A DNA stretch of 64,000 bases from Diadema setosum (taxonomy: Eukaryota > Echinodermata > Echinoidea > Diadematoida > Diadematidae). This document shows positions 32,925 through 47,600 of this stretch, one piece after another; position 1 is the first letter of the stretch; the number at the start of each line of letters is the position of its first letter. Both the position numbers and the translations under genes were made by a program. The DNA is taken from positions 29,224,682-29,288,681 of the forward strand of contig NC_092685.1 of assembly GCF_964275005.1 (NCBI RefSeq). Direction: 5' to 3'. The notes under the pieces are model-generated. The model made no database searches, was not told the origin of the DNA, and was given only the letters and a program-made list of their open reading frames with translations.

Positions 32925-35900
32925 CATAAAACCTGGCTCAATTAAATTTTTTGTTAAGTGTAAGTGGTTACAGAGAAATATGGATCTTTGTAAGGCATGT
33001 CATAGGTCTGTCTCTTCCAAGTTCACAGCACTTGGATGCTCTAGGAACTGCGTATTAATGTGTGAACACAATGGAAAGAAATTGGAGGGAAGGGATTCCT
33101 GACATGCTCGACAAAGACCCTCATCTCTCTTTGACCACTGAAGCAAATCGGATGGGGTTTTCTGTATTACAGATGAGGGTAGCAAGTCATAGTTTCAGAA
33201 AAGAAAATTGCATTTGAATTGATTCACTACTTTTAAATATATCGTTGCAAAGGGTCCCGTTGTATTCTTCTTTTTTTGACATACACTATATAGAAATCAT
33301 GAGGATAAGGTATATAATACACGCTTACTTTCTTCCCTGTGATAATTTCTATGTTTTTTTGAGTGTTCTTTATCCAGTCTAGAAACGTGTTGATATACGC
33401 GTATGTACTTTGTTGGGATTTGATACATCTTTACTGTTTATGTTGCTCTTTTTTTTTTGCGGCGTTTCCTTGCTTTGTATGTCGGCGTTGCGTGTGTGTG
33501 TGTGTGTGTGTGTGTGTTGTGTTGGGGGTGGGGGTGGAGTAGAGGGTATAGAATGGTTTGGATGCTCGCAAGGTACATGTATGGTATTAATACTGTATAT
33601 CTCAACGAGAGAAAGAGCAAAAAGAGAGTGAGAGAAAAAAATGAGCGGAGGGGGGGGGGGGGAGAATATTACAATCATCTTCATCACCAGGCTGATTTTT
33701 GATATTGATAGCACACGCATTGGGGGGGGGGGGACTGCAATGTCTTTGTTTATAATACGGAAAAAGACCAACTCCTGTCACAATCAATATTATCTGTCTA
33801 TAATAGACATACAGTTTGACGTAACAAAGCTAACAACTTTCTGCAAGCCTTCAGCTGTGTTTACTTACATAATGGGTACACTATTCTCCATAAACTATTT
33901 TCAATCAATTGTTTTGGTACAGTCACTAAAGTACGCAACTGATTTAAATAACAAAAAAAAATCAACACACGTAATTGGAAAAAGCTAATGCATTAGAACA
34001 ATTTACTTGTACAGAATGTACATTCACTAGTGTATAACAGAAGACCTTATAAACACAATTACACACACATGCACTCACGCACAGGCACCTGTACGGACAT
34101 AAAACACATCCTTGTAGTTTTCTGTTTTATTCTGCTGTTGCTTTGCATATTTCAAAACATTATATAAATAATAACGACGAGCGCTACTGCAACAGTCAAT
34201 ATTCGCCAAGATTGATAAGGACACTTAATAAACATCGACCGAAAGAGTAGAGGGTAAGACTCCACAATACACAAAAAAAAAACTTAATGGCAAGGGTAAT
34301 ATTGTGACAGAGACACAAAATGACGATTTATTGGCACCACAGATATGACTCCACAATACAGAGGTAGTATCAATTCGTACAGAGAGTGAAAATATCAATA
34401 AAACATTTGTACTGAATCATTCCAAATCATTCCAAAAGGAAGCACATACTATAGTATCAAGACACTAAAGTAAACTTAGGCAATGTCCGTGTCTGCCGTA
34501 ATACCACAATCAACAAGAATGTCACATAAGTCCATAATTCAGGATAAAATACCACAGCATCTGACCTAATACATTCTCACTATATGGCAGCATTGAGGTA
34601 ATAGCGAAAAAATAAGGGTTTAATGTAAGGGTCAGAACATGAATGTATCTTGCATCTTTAACTATGCAAAGTAAACTGTCAAAGCAAAAGACAGAAATCT
34701 GAGAGCCATCAACGTTTTTTGTTTGTTTGTTGTTTACATAGTGTTAACCTGCCTACTGAAAGGATACCCAAATGTATGGCATTGTGATTTGTTTGTTCTT
34801 ATCGTCTTTATTTCTCTATTCTTGGGTGCTTAGGCATCATTAAAATAAAACACAATTTCCATGAAGTACGTAATACCCACTATAGGAACGTGACACATAG
34901 TGCCCGTGGAAGAGCATGCAAAAAACTGTATCAAACATCAAATGAACGTGAAAGAAAATGAAAAAACGTTGACGCTTATCTTGAGAAAGCATTCCTTCCT
35001 TCACTATTTCTTCCTCCCACTCTCCTCCCTCATTTCCAAACAACAACAACAACAACAACAACAAATGCATCTGTAATTTCTTACCTCACTTTCACTCTGT
35101 CCTTTCTAACCCTCCTTTCCATATACATACCCCCTCGTCCCTACAAGAATAGTGGCAATCGAATGCCACAGCGAATCATGGAAAACATCATCTCCACTGT
35201 GTGTTGGACCAAGGAAATATACTTCTCACGATACGCATTATATCAAATAATAGTCGCCTATCTTTATGTTTCTTTATTTGTTCGTTCTTTGGTAACAAAT
35301 CTTCATTTTTCATTAAAAGGCAAGACAGCGTTACTTACGTTGCAAACAATACATATATCAGAATATACGCACATAATGAGCAAAATAAAATAAATATTCC
35401 GAATGGACATGAAGGCTAAGCATGTATGCTGAACTACGATTAGCTTTGAACACACATGCAGTCTGGATTGTACTGTCCGTGAACTGGAACCAGGAACACG
35501 CGATTCGGGTAGGCATACAGTTATTGGACCTAGGCCGTCTATCGCTTTTACCGTAAGTATGCATCAAGAGCAATTTTCATTGCGACTGATTTGTTTGAAA
35601 TAGCGGCATATGTCATGGTTGTTGACATGTAAATGTTATGAAACGTTCACATACATTTATGCTAAACACACTTTGTATATATACACACACATATATTTCA
35701 TCTTGCATACTGCACAAAATCACCATCAAATAGCAGCTTTTAGCTTATCAAATTATACACGTATACTATTCAAATCTACGTTGCAATACAAACAACAGCC
35801 GATACACTTGACTTCGCATAATCATACTTACAAAGAAGATTGTATTAACCACACATGGCAAGAGCTAAAAGGAAAAGTAAAACCCGTCAATATGACGGCA

Positions 35901-36210
35901 ACATTAACTTTCGAATTGCACCGAGCATGACACTTACAGCATCAAAGGAATAAAGAAATGCAGTCCAATGTACTAGATGACAGTAAACGTTTTTCCCAAG
36001 ACGTTTTATGCCATACTTCTATGTTTCTTTAAATCTATACGACTCTTTTTTTTTTGCTTATTTTTCCTGAGGTAACCGTCTTCATTGAAACAGATGTTTA
36101 TCATAAAAACAATGGTCTTCCTCTTTTTATGAATATGCAATATGCATAGTAATGGCCTCACTTCAGAGCTAAAACAAGGAAAAGTAGAAATTACGCAGTG
36201 CGTAATATAT

Positions 36211-37468
36211 GTCCCCGCCGGAAGTAGCATTTAGTAGCAAAATGTACAATATAGGTACAAAAGATCAAGGTCAAAGGTCAAAGAAGTCAAAGGTCAAAAT
36301 TCTATGTAGAAGTTTTGAAGCCCTCACCTAGTGCCATCACATAAAGCAAATAGAATCGAAATCGGGTTAGAAATGGCGAAGGAGTAGCATTTTGTAGCCA
36401 ATGTACAATATAGGTCAAAAATCAAGGTCAAAGGTCAAAGAAGTCAAAGGTCAAAATTCTGTGTAGAAGTTTTGAAGCCCTCACCTAGTGCCCTCACCTA
36501 GTGCCATCACATAAAGCAAACGGAATCAAAATCGGATTACAAATGGCGAAGGAATAGCATTTGGTAGCAAAATGTACAATACAGGTAAAAAATCAAGGTC
36601 AGAGGTCAAAGAAGTCAAAGGTCAAAATTCTGTGTAGAAGTTTTGAAGCCCTCACCTAGTGCCATCACATAAAGCAAACGGAATCGAAATCGGGTTACAA
36701 ATGGCGAAGGAGTAGCATTTGGTAGCAAAATGTACAATACAGGTCAAAAATCACGGTCAGAGGTCAAAGAAGTCAAAGGTCAAAAATTCTGTGTAGAAGT
36801 TTTGAAGCCCTCACCTAGTGCCATCACTTAAAGTAAACGGAATTGAAATCGGGTTACAAATGGCGAAGGAGTAGCATTTTGTAGCAAAATGTACAATATA
36901 GGTCAAAAATCAAGGTCAAAGGTCAAAGAAGTCAAAGGTCAAAATTCTGTGTAGAGGTTTTGAAGCCCTCACCTAGTGCCATCACATAAAGCAAACGGAA
37001 TCGAAATCGGGTTAGAAATGGCGAAGGAGTAGCATTTTGTAGGCAATGTACAATATAGGTCAAAAATCAAGGTCAAGGGTCAAAGAAGTCAAAGGTCAAA
37101 ATTCTGTGTAGAAGTTTTGAAGCCCTCACCTAGTGCCATCATATAAAGCAAACGGAATCAAAATCGGGTTAGAAATGGCGTAGGAGTAGTATTTTGAAGC
37201 AAAATGTACAATATAGGTCAAAGGTCAAGGTCAAAGGTCACAACTGAAATTCTGTATAGAAGTTTCAAAGCTCCCATGTAGTGCTATCATATAAAGCAAA
37301 CAGAATCAAAATCGGGTTAGAATGGCGAAGGAGTAGCATTTTGAACATTTTGATCACACACGGACGCACAGACGGACGGACGGACAGACGGACAGACGGA
37401 CACACAGACACACATACACGTACGGAGCCCGTTTCATAGTCCCCTGCTCGAACTCGTTCGGCGGGGAC
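36211..37468. mobile_element. 1.26-kb element with GTCCCCGCCG inverted ends, copy B only
   Basis: GTCCCCGCCG at 36211 and its reverse complement ending at 37468 bound a block absent from copy A, where the flanks meet near 4,220. It contains a seven-unit minisatellite and a (GACG)n-like stretch (37,370-37,415). A short stretch left of 36211 (from about 36,180) is also missing in A, so the exact left limit is unsure. Confidence 0.65.
36241..37345 (+). repeat. Seven-unit minisatellite, about 158 bp per unit, with DR1 motifs
   Basis: Units start with AATGTACAATA at about 36241, 36400, 36571, 36729, 36888, 37045 and 37203. Each has AGGTCA-type half-sites one base apart: exact AGGTCAAAGGTCA in units 1, 2, 5 and 7, and one-to-two-base variants in 3, 4 and 6. 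Most have a further AAGGTCA 9 bp downstream. They share AGTTTTGAAGCCCTCACC. Unit 2 has a small internal duplication. Confidence 0.85.
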
Positions 37469-38048
37469 AAAAAAAAATGTCATAAATCTAAAATTGATTC
37501 TTCTTGGCAGTGTGGGATGTTGACAGTGTGTTTATTTCGTCAAAATCAGCCAACATAGATCTGTGAGGCGGAGAAATAAAGCGCATTTTGATGTTTGTTT
37601 GTCTTTTTTTTTCTGAATTACGGGCCCTGGTAGGACTCTTGCAATACCGGGTAGGCATTTATTTTTCTTGCTCTAATGCATGTTGATTTATATGTACAAA
37701 CGTGTATTACCCTCGAAAATGAGACTTCACTATGGAGATGCTACGTTTCAATCACACCCAACCATTATAGAAATTATCTGTTCTATCATTGAAAATTGTC
37801 ATATGACGTCAGCAACAAAATGACATTAGCCAACATTTAGGGGCCTAGTATACCTATCAAGTAGCATTCAAATACATGTACAGTGATTACATCAGATATA
37901 ACTACACGTGTATAACACATCGTATATTGCACGGCTTGCCGCCACCATTTCTAACTCGGTGTGCAGTGGCAAGATATATCTCTAACATCCTGATAAAATC
38001 ATGAGTGTTGGCCCGACGTCTACCTCTGATGGCCTCGGGTCACCTATT

Positions 38049-38054
38049 TTTATT
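38049..38054 (-). terminator. Candidate polyadenylation signal of gene B
   Basis: AATAAA on the minus strand lies 243 bp past the stop codon. The matching place in gene A (about 4,592) reads AATAAT-like sequence, so gene A may use a variant or a different site. Confidence 0.3.
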
Positions 38055-38296
38055 CAGTCTTGCATTATGTAAATATCTATGTTATAAACTACACATATAA
38101 ATGCTTACTGATTTGTTTATGGGCAATGAAGGCCGAAATCTTCGTCTGATCAAGACTATAGTGCCTTAACTGCCCAGTACATGGCTTGGGACAGTCTTTG
38201 CATGTTGTTGTTCTTGATGTTTTGTCCATGCTACAACGTCCGAGGTTGCGCTGAAATAGCAGCTATAGGTACATGTATATTGCGTATTCACATCCA

Positions 38297-38628
38297 TCAT
38301 ACGTCAACAGGTTCCGCCGCGCTCTTTCCTGCTGCCGAATCCGGGGACACAGACTCGTATGTTGGTGGAGCCTCCTCAGGCTTGGGTGACGGTGGAGCGT
38401 AGGCTGGCGGAGGCGATGACGCGTCTCCTGACGCAACTTCCACGCGCGTCGAATGCGTTGACTGCACGTAGGTGGCGCTGGCAGTTGTTGCGGAGTCCGT
38501 GCTCCGATGACTTCGCCAGCAGCAGCAAACTATCAGACCCAGCGGTATCACGACCGCCATACTGATCAGTACGACCTCCCACGTAGCTAGACCGGAATCG
38601 TACTCGTACTCATAATCCGGATATGAAT
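38297..38628 (-). CDS. Gene B exon 9: membrane segment and PPxY tail
   Basis: The stalk reads [12 protein letters not shown], four codons longer than in gene A. It is followed by the same kind of membrane segment ([15 protein letters not shown]), CCCW, PPPAY and PPTYESV. The tail is almost unchanged between the genes, consistent with a conserved trafficking or signalling role. Confidence 0.85.
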
Positions 38629-41600
38629 CTGAAGAGCGTAAGAATTATACATACACAATATCACTTGTATCACCTTTCAGGGTGATTTCTAATTCTGAGA
38701 AACGTTAGAGAAAAGATCTTCACTGAGTTCTGTGAGATGACTAATCAATGCTTTGCCATGTTCAATTATATAATGCAAACACTCTGTAGACAAATCGAAG
38801 CAAGAGGAATTGAATGATATAAACGCCAATTACAGTATTTGAGCTTTACACGCAAAGCACATATACATAACCGATTGCCTTACTGGCTGTTCTGGATCTT
38901 ATAGAGCAGATATCACAAAGCTAAAAATGGTCCTATTTTTCTTCCTTTGATACAAACCTTGCTTCGGAATATGGAATCATCGCCAGATAGAAGAGGACAT
39001 AACGAAGCGAAGTGAAAGGTTAGAATTTTTCTGATAAACAATCTTTGATAAATAGGCCTAAACCAAAATAAATATTTCGTCTCGAAATAATGTAATTTAT
39101 GTTTGGCAAGTCGACAGACTCTACTTCATGCAATTTATGGACTTTCACAATTAGGACGTCTGTCCTGTTATGGAGTATGACATTAAGATAGATGTGATAA
39201 TTTATCATCTTCACTTGAAGACCCTTTTTAGCAGTTTTTAGAATTAATGTTGCCCTTTTACCTGAACCAGAGTGTAAGTGAGGCAGCCCGCCCACACACG
39301 TGACGATAGCCAGCTCCTCATTGCTGCAATACGGCTTCCTCTTCCACGCTCCGTGGCCACACTCGAACACCTTGTCGATGTTGTCTTGACTGTATGAAGA
39401 GCAGTACGACATATCAAACCAAACGTGGGGAGATGGCCAGGTGACACCTTCTGTCTCGTGGCTGTACAGAATTCGAGCTCTCCCCGTCCGAGAATGACCC
39501 AGTTCCTTGCACAATAACTATCACATAGAAGGAGTTGAGAAAAAAAAAAAAAAACGAGAACATCAAACGAAAGTACTACAAAAGAAAAACAAACAAATTG
39601 AACAAAATAAAGGCCATTTATATTGTCTGACAAGTTTAAAGTCATTCACATTCTACAATTGGATGAAACCATAACTGATAGAAAGGGACTTACTTCCGTG
39701 GAGGAGAAATACGTGTCACACATAGCTCCCCACATACCGTCGTGGTATATCTGTACGATGCCGTACCGCGTGTTGACTCTCCCGGTCTCAGTCAGTAACC
39801 TGACAGGATGGTTCGCGACACTCTCTTCGTGACAGAAAATGATAATAATAGTAATAAAAGAATGAAGAGTAACACAAAAGTCAGGAGAACCGTATAGAAG
39901 GAGCAATTGTTGCGGTATGCTGTTTTGCTTTCCTTTTATCATGTTTATAGACAAACCTACTTGGCAGGCATTCTTATATACTCCCTGACTTAGCTTTAGC
40001 TTAACCAAACGATCATTTTGTTACCTTAGCTGAATAGGGGATCATTTTTCAGTAATTTTGCATCGGCAATGTAAGTACTGTCCACTCTGCTCACCCTAAT
40101 AATCAAAAGCGTATCGAATCGTAACTTTTCAGCAAGTTTGATAGAGGTAAACGATACCTAATCAAGTTTTCTTATTCGGGAACTGTTAGCGTTTGGACCG
40201 GTACTTATTCTTGTTACTCTCATTATCATAAGCTTCCAAATGGAGACAGCCATAGTGAGCTCCCTCGTGGAGATATTATACATGTATTAGCATGATACTG
40301 AAAATGTTATAATAATTGAGTCATTCATGATATTTATTGATTTGATGCCAGTATTGTCTGGCGCAAATTATTTTTCCATAGGACCGCATTTTTCATAAAA
40401 ACAACAACAACAACTCTTTTGTTTGATATTTGGTCATGCTTTTTGAAACAATGTTTTGATTGTCACTCTTTCTCTCTCAAAATTCAGACAGTAAGCTGTC
40501 TTTATTTCCGACTGTATTTCTGTTACATTATTCCTAACGTTCATACACATACAATCATGATTACCATATGGGAAGCAGATGACGGAAACTTCATCTTCTC
40601 GTGTTCGCCTAGTTTGGCCATCTACTACATCTACGTTATAACAGTCGTCGATCCGAAGTTCATCACCACTGCAACCTAAATTTTCGATCAAGATTGGCAG
40701 AGTCCCGCGCGGGAATGATTCTTCGTCAAAGGTGTAGTCGGAATTGAATCCCGCGTAACCCATATGCCGACAGATCACACTGCGGGTGTTGTAGGTTACG
40801 TAGCCATCGGTTATCACTCCCCAACGTCCGTCCAAGAAGACTTCCACACGCCCCTGCTCGGAGTACTTGCTGCCGGCGAATCTTATGTCATAGTCTGGAT
40901 CCCAAAGAAATACCGGTGAAAGAATCATTGTAAAACCCAGTAGCACACAACGAGAATCAATTAGTAATGCATGCATTCTTTTACACACCACAGGAATAAG
41001 AGAGTAAAGTGGGGAATTTCGTTAAATGTTCAGATTACAATATGTAAAACAAAGAAAACTAAGCTACGCAAAAGTCACACAACATAGGCCTACATCTTAC
41101 AAAGTGAATAGCAGAGACTACCATTGCGCAGAATAGAGTCCACTCTCGTTGCAACGAATAGTGTTAGAAGGAAATTTTTGTTACAACGAAACAAAATTCA
41201 ATTTCCAAAATTATCATCTATGTATCTTCATACACTATAATTGAATTGCTATTATAACGAAATTCTAGTATAACACACACACACACACACAAAAAAAAAC
41301 CCGCCGTTCCTGAGGATTTCATTATAACGGGAGTGCAATGAATTAAAATTTACCGTTTGGAGGTCCACATGTAACCTGGGCGATCTGATTACTGTTACAC
41401 TGAGTGATGCTACGGGTTGTGAAGGGGCAGTCGCTTAGCTGTGTTTCCGTTCCATCGCACTGGTAATCCCTGAAGAATATCCTTCCCGACAAGGTGCCAA
41501 GAGATACCAGCTTGGTGCTGTTGCCATGTACGTACCCTAACTGGCGACAGATCACGGCTGCCTCCTTTTCTCCCCAGTCCTGGTCGCAGATCAAACCGGA

Positions 41601-44600
41601 AATAGTGTCTTCTCGGTATCTTACGATCCCGTCTCGAGAGCTTGATCCGCTGAGTAGTTCGACCACAACCGACGGCACTGCACGTCAGAAATATATTTGG
41701 TGCGAGAAAGAATGTCCATGAATGCAGAAATGTACTATTAATTACACAAAAAGAGAAGTTCATGAGTGCGATAGCACAAGATTTTGCAGGAGAAGAAGGC
41801 CAACTGAATCGCATCTTTCACCGAATGCAGAATCTTTTTCCACTGAACGAGTAAAAATGTTCATCTGCTTGATTTCCTTTAACTTCACGAAAGCCAGGTG
41901 AATGTCAATGTCAGACCCTAAATATGACGAAACTGAAGAGGAAACCGAACATGAAGAGGAGCCATTGGAAAGGTAGGTCTGCGCGGTTTGTAGCGTCACC
42001 GTGCACTATCAAAGAAAAGACTGCTGACTGCATTTTCTCTTCGATGTGTGGAGGAAGTGTGATACGGCCCAACATTGTCATGAGGGTGGCTGAACACGAA
42101 CCTTTGTAGGTGTTGAAATTTGAATATACATGTATGTATACATAGTATTAGCAAGACTAAGATCTTGACCCAAGGCACCGACTCACCTATAGATATCCCC
42201 ATCAATGACACGTATTGGAAGAAATACGGTTCTTCACCTACCTTGGTTCGACCATCTCCAGTTCCCTCTCCCTTGACAATGAAACAATGAGATAAGCAAT
42301 ACGATAGGGAAAGTCAAAGCTAAATTGAACGAGCGCGTATGGACCAACAGTCAGCTAACCAAGAACACCAAGCTGTCTTGCATCCTCAGCACCCTGCTAA
42401 ACCACTGTGACTCCTGGGCAACATACGTTGGCCAGGAGAAGAGGCTGAACACCTTCCACCTCCGCAGCCTCAGAGGACTCCTGCACATTAATTCAGGATA
42501 GGTTGACAAACACAGATGGCTTCAAGCATGCCGGCATTCTTATCATGTTCTCACTCCAGCCAGAGATGCCTCAAGTGGTTGGATCATGAGCATCGAATGG
42601 ACCCAGGTTGTATCCCGAAGGACCTGCTGTTAACAGAGAGCTCGCCCTTTCTAGGAAGGCCACATCTTCGTCTTCAAGGGTGTGTGTGCACACACATGTG
42701 ACATGAAGATATTTGACATCGACACCAACACCATGGAAGATGCAGCTGACAATCGTCATCTGTGGAGAAGCACTTTCAGAGAAGGCGTCAAGAGGACTGC
42801 AGCTGTAAGAAAAGTACATCACACTGACAAGAGAGCCAGCAGGAAGGCAAGGGCTGCCCCAGCCTTAGCCGCAACGGACTGCATCTGCTGCATGTGCTCC
42901 AGAGATTGCCACTCAAGAGTGGGACTATACAGCCACTCAAGGCTGTGCAAACTTCTTGCCTAGTGCTATACGCCATCGTTTCTCAAGACGAATGGATGCC
43001 AACCAACCAACCAACCAACCAACATATAAACAACATCAGCGAACTTGCGCACGCACGCACACACACACACACATACACACACACAAACACACACATATTC
43101 AAGTGATTTTATGCAATCTGTCCACCATGCTAACGGTTGAATGTGATATAATATACCTTTTTATCTTCAAATCCGTCTTCTAAGGAACTTGACGAACATT
43201 ACTTAACGAAACTTTGACTCCTTTTTAAAATAAGATAATCAGAATGAAATTTATTATTAAAATTATTCGATTTTCATAGAATGGGAAGCGCACCGTGTAG
43301 CATTGACTTACCGTTACATACGACACCTGCCATCTGAGCTGACTCGGAATCACAGTTCTCATTGTTGGCCCATCCACTTGACAGACAGTCAGATAGGCTC
43401 GTCTCACTTCCGTTACATTGCAAACCATCTAGTAACACAGCTGGTCTACCGACACTAGGCACTACCTTTATCGAGCGAGCTCCAACTGGATGTCCTAACT
43501 GTTTACAGAAAACGTGCGCGTCTTCGATGCTCCACTCGTGTGTGCAGATCGTCCCCCACGTGCCTCCGTAGAACACCTCCACTCCACCCTCATCCGGGTA
43601 CTCTCCGTCCACAATTCGAACGGCTGAAATATATCATACATGGAAGCATAATATACGACCATACGGCTAAAATAATGAAAGAGGATGTTGCGAAAGTGGA
43701 CATAATGAAACAGTGCGTATGACGGCGAGGGCAGTGAAAAAAACCCTGACATCATTCACATGTGATTGTTTTAGACTCTCGCCAAATCTTCTACAGTTAA
43801 AGCTGGAAATAATGAATTTAAAATATGAAATATAAAATGGATCAAAAGGAACAAAAATGTAATGATTATGCAGTATACTGAGCCCTCAATTCACATAAAC
43901 CACATCACTGCGATTTGGTATTGGTTCTTTTTCTCTAATATTCACTATTCATTTTTAGAGTAAAGCTGGGTAAAGTTTAAAGATTTCCATTTCATTTAAC
44001 ACTTTAGTTGTTAACACTTCTCCTTTTTTCCTTGAGGATAGCAAAATTTTAACAAGCTTCTTACTACAGCTCAAGACTCATGGTGATATTACACTTTAAA
44101 TGCAAAGATGTCGATTTAGTACATGACAGGACAATGATTTCTTCACCTAAGAACTATTCAAAGGTAGTGTTGGGCTAATTAGTCTGTAACAGAAAACGGC
44201 GCGAGGCTCACTTTTGGTCTCGCATATCACCCCGGCATCTTCCGCGTGCGAACAGTCGTGAACACCCCACTCTTTCGTGACGCTGCAGTGCCTCAGGAGA
44301 GTCTTTTCCGCCGAACAATACACCCCGTCGAGAACAATCGGGCCCGATCCTCGTCCAAAGTGGGGCTCCCCGGGAGAGGACGCTGAGTTAACTACGGCTT
44401 CCAAAGCATCAGGGTAACCAAGCTCACGGCACACGACCCGTGCATCGGCAATATCCCAGTTGTCATCACACACAGTTCCCCATTCACCAGATTCAGTGAG
44501 AACTTCAACTCGTCCCTCTGCAGGTGTCGAGCCGTTGACTAGTCGAAGGCTTCCTAGACAGCAAAGAATTTACACGGACAAGCTGAGCAGATTTGGAATT

Positions 44601-47600
44601 CTCTCGACATTCGAGTAACAATACCTTGACATCACCACAGGTGTTTTTTTTTACGTGAAACCCCAACAAATACATAATTAATGATCTATACCATTGATTG
44701 GTAAAAATAAAAGACCAAAACAAATAACAAACAAACCTCATCGCATCATGATTTAATTAGATTTTCGCGAACTCATTCGCCTTGAATAACAGTAAGTGCG
44801 TGCAGGATAAGATCACTTTTCAAACTCTTGTCTTTTGATCTGCATCAAAGCTTTTTACAGATTATCCGGCATTCTACTTTTCTGCTCCATGATGATGATT
44901 AGGGTCTCAGTTACCTAGGATTATAGCTTTTTGTGTCTGACAGCCAGAATAAATCAATGATCAACTTGCAACATAATTGATCAATAAGATGGTTACGCGA
45001 GCTTCATAACACTAGTTTTCGAGTTATGCACTCAGTCATAACTTACAACATCGCGTACATCTATCACGTTGCCCTCTTATCTACCCTGGGCAAACTCTAT
45101 CTACGTAAACGTGCGCCCGGAGAATATAGAATCCTCCTTCTTAATGTCCTTTCTAAACGAAAGGTGGCTAGAAAACAGGCTCAATCGTATATATTTGTGT
45201 GGCTGATTGGTCAAGGTTTAATCAACAATGTCTACAGTATTGTCTTTCGCGAATATATATCATGACTTTTTTTTTTTCAATAGTCATGACAGTGATTCCA
45301 TCTGTCTTCTTCAGTCATGATTCTGGTTTTTATGTTAGCACAAGTGTTGAGACGGCCACTGTAACGCAACTAGGAAAGTATAGAACGAAGGAAGAAGGTG
45401 AAGACGTAATTTATCTCTTGCATGTTTTCTCTGGTCATCGGAGATTGGTGACGACGAAAGAACAAGTGAGGATACCGCACTTACCTACTGTAGTGCACGT
45501 AACGCCTGCAGTTTGGGATTCATGGCAACTCTTGACGCCTACACCGGCATGCTGGCAGGTCGATATGTTAGATTCAAAACCATTACATTGCACTTTATCC
45601 AGAAGTACGGGGCTATTTCCTCGCCCAAATGGCGAAGCTACCAGAGCCAGGTCCGCCCCGATGTAGCCGAGCTGTTTGCAGACAACCTCGGCATCCTCGG
45701 GTCCCCACAGGTTGTCACATATCGCGCCCCAAGTATCGTCAAGGAAGACTTCAACGCGACCCTCAGAGTCAACGCTGCCATCGACTAGTCGAACCGACCA
45801 GGGAACTGTAATCAATGACGGACATCCAAAGCAAATATTCTCAAAATTTGAACTTTGTATTATGTTACAAAATGTTTCAAATATCAGTATACAGTACGTA
45901 ATGTTCAAACTTGTGATCGAGTTTATGGATGGTGCATGAAGATATTTGGAAAACAACGCAAACGCCAAGCGATGTCTCGCCAGCATGCATATAGCAATAT
46001 GTGATTACAGTGCTTCTCAACGTAAATTTCATTGACCTTTTTATCATTTACCTTGCGGTTCTTCACCAATACATAAACTTGATCGGCATCTTTAGGTGTT
46101 GCACACGCGGCATGAGTTTTGTGGTCTTAGCTCAAAGCTGTGAAAAGTTATTGAAAGCACACAATATATGGCACCTATCAGTTAAAGTTCACCGACACTT
46201 TGAACTTTGACCTTGTCGAAATTCACCATTGACTATTTGGAACTTGACAGGCATATTAGATGAAGTACTTGCATGTGGTATGAGCTTGGCTTTTCATAGC
46301 TCAAAGCTTTGGAAAGGTTATTTAGAGCACGCTACAATATCATGTGGACCAGTGCTTATCAGGTAAAGTTTATTGACCATTTGACCTTTGAACTTATCGG
46401 ACTTGGTTCAAACTATATTCAAACTCGACCGGTATATTTTACCTGTCATGTGAGTTTGGTGGTCATAGCTCAAATCTGTTGAAACTTATTGATAATCCCT
46501 CACATTACTGTGAGTACAGTGAATATCAGGAAAAGTTCATTGATATGTTGATCTTTGACCTTATCGGAGTTAATCAATATTCGAACTTAAATGACAGCTA
46601 TAGGCTATATGCATTTGTGGTATGAAACTGGTGGTGATATACTGTAGTAGCTCAAAGCTGTGGAAAGTTACTGAGCGTACACCACAATGCTATGTTTACA
46701 GCTCATAGCCCATTTGACCCTAATTTGAACGGGAACTTGGTACATGCATAATACTTTGCCTTTTTCCGAATTTCGTATAGAAAAATCAAAAGTGCAGTCA
46801 GAACACAAAACATTACAAATACAAACGTATGCAATTATATTTGTGCAGTTTCGTATACACAGCATAATACAGAGCGAATAATTACGATTTCAAAGTTGTC
46901 AGATATGGAGAGCAGATGTTTTTGGGAAGAAAGAAGAACTCTTCCTCTTTCCATTCATACTTATTGGCCCGAATTCACGAAGGTGGTACAAATGAAACCA
47001 TGGTTTAAACCATGGACAAAAACTATGGAGCGCCAAGTGTCGCACGGAATATTTCGTTACGAAAATGGTCATTTCGTCGACAAAATGATCGTTTCGTTAA
47101 CGAAATTATCATTTCGTGGATGAAATGTTCATTTAGATACAAAAAAATGTCATTTCATTACAAAATAATCATTTCATTGACGAAATGTCTGATTTCGTAA
47201 CGAAATATTCCATGCGACACTTGGCACTCCATGGTTTTTGTCCATGGTTTAAACCATGGTTTCATTTGTACCACCTTCGTGAATTCGGGCCATTATGTTG
47301 AAAATTGTCACGCATGACTGAGCACACGGACTTTACAGGCAACAATGACAAATCGCCCTTTTTCCAAGTTTGAGTGTCACATGAAGGAACGATGAAAGTC
47401 TCACCGAAGGGATGGGATCTGTCAATGAAAGTGGTCAAATTGACAGGCCGGCCTGCATGACTGCAGGTTTATGTTCCTTCTTCTAATATAACCTTCAACA
47501 TGGCCACGGTTGTTGATAAGTCGGTCACTCCCACAAAGGCTAACCCACTATCCATTTTCTCTCTTCATATTAAAGACATGGTTTGTCGCTGCTAGCTATG

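Noticed and set aside
36241-37345. CRISPR-like array
   Set aside because: The units are ~158 bp and repeat in full with no unique spacers, and the genome is eukaryotic. It is a minisatellite.
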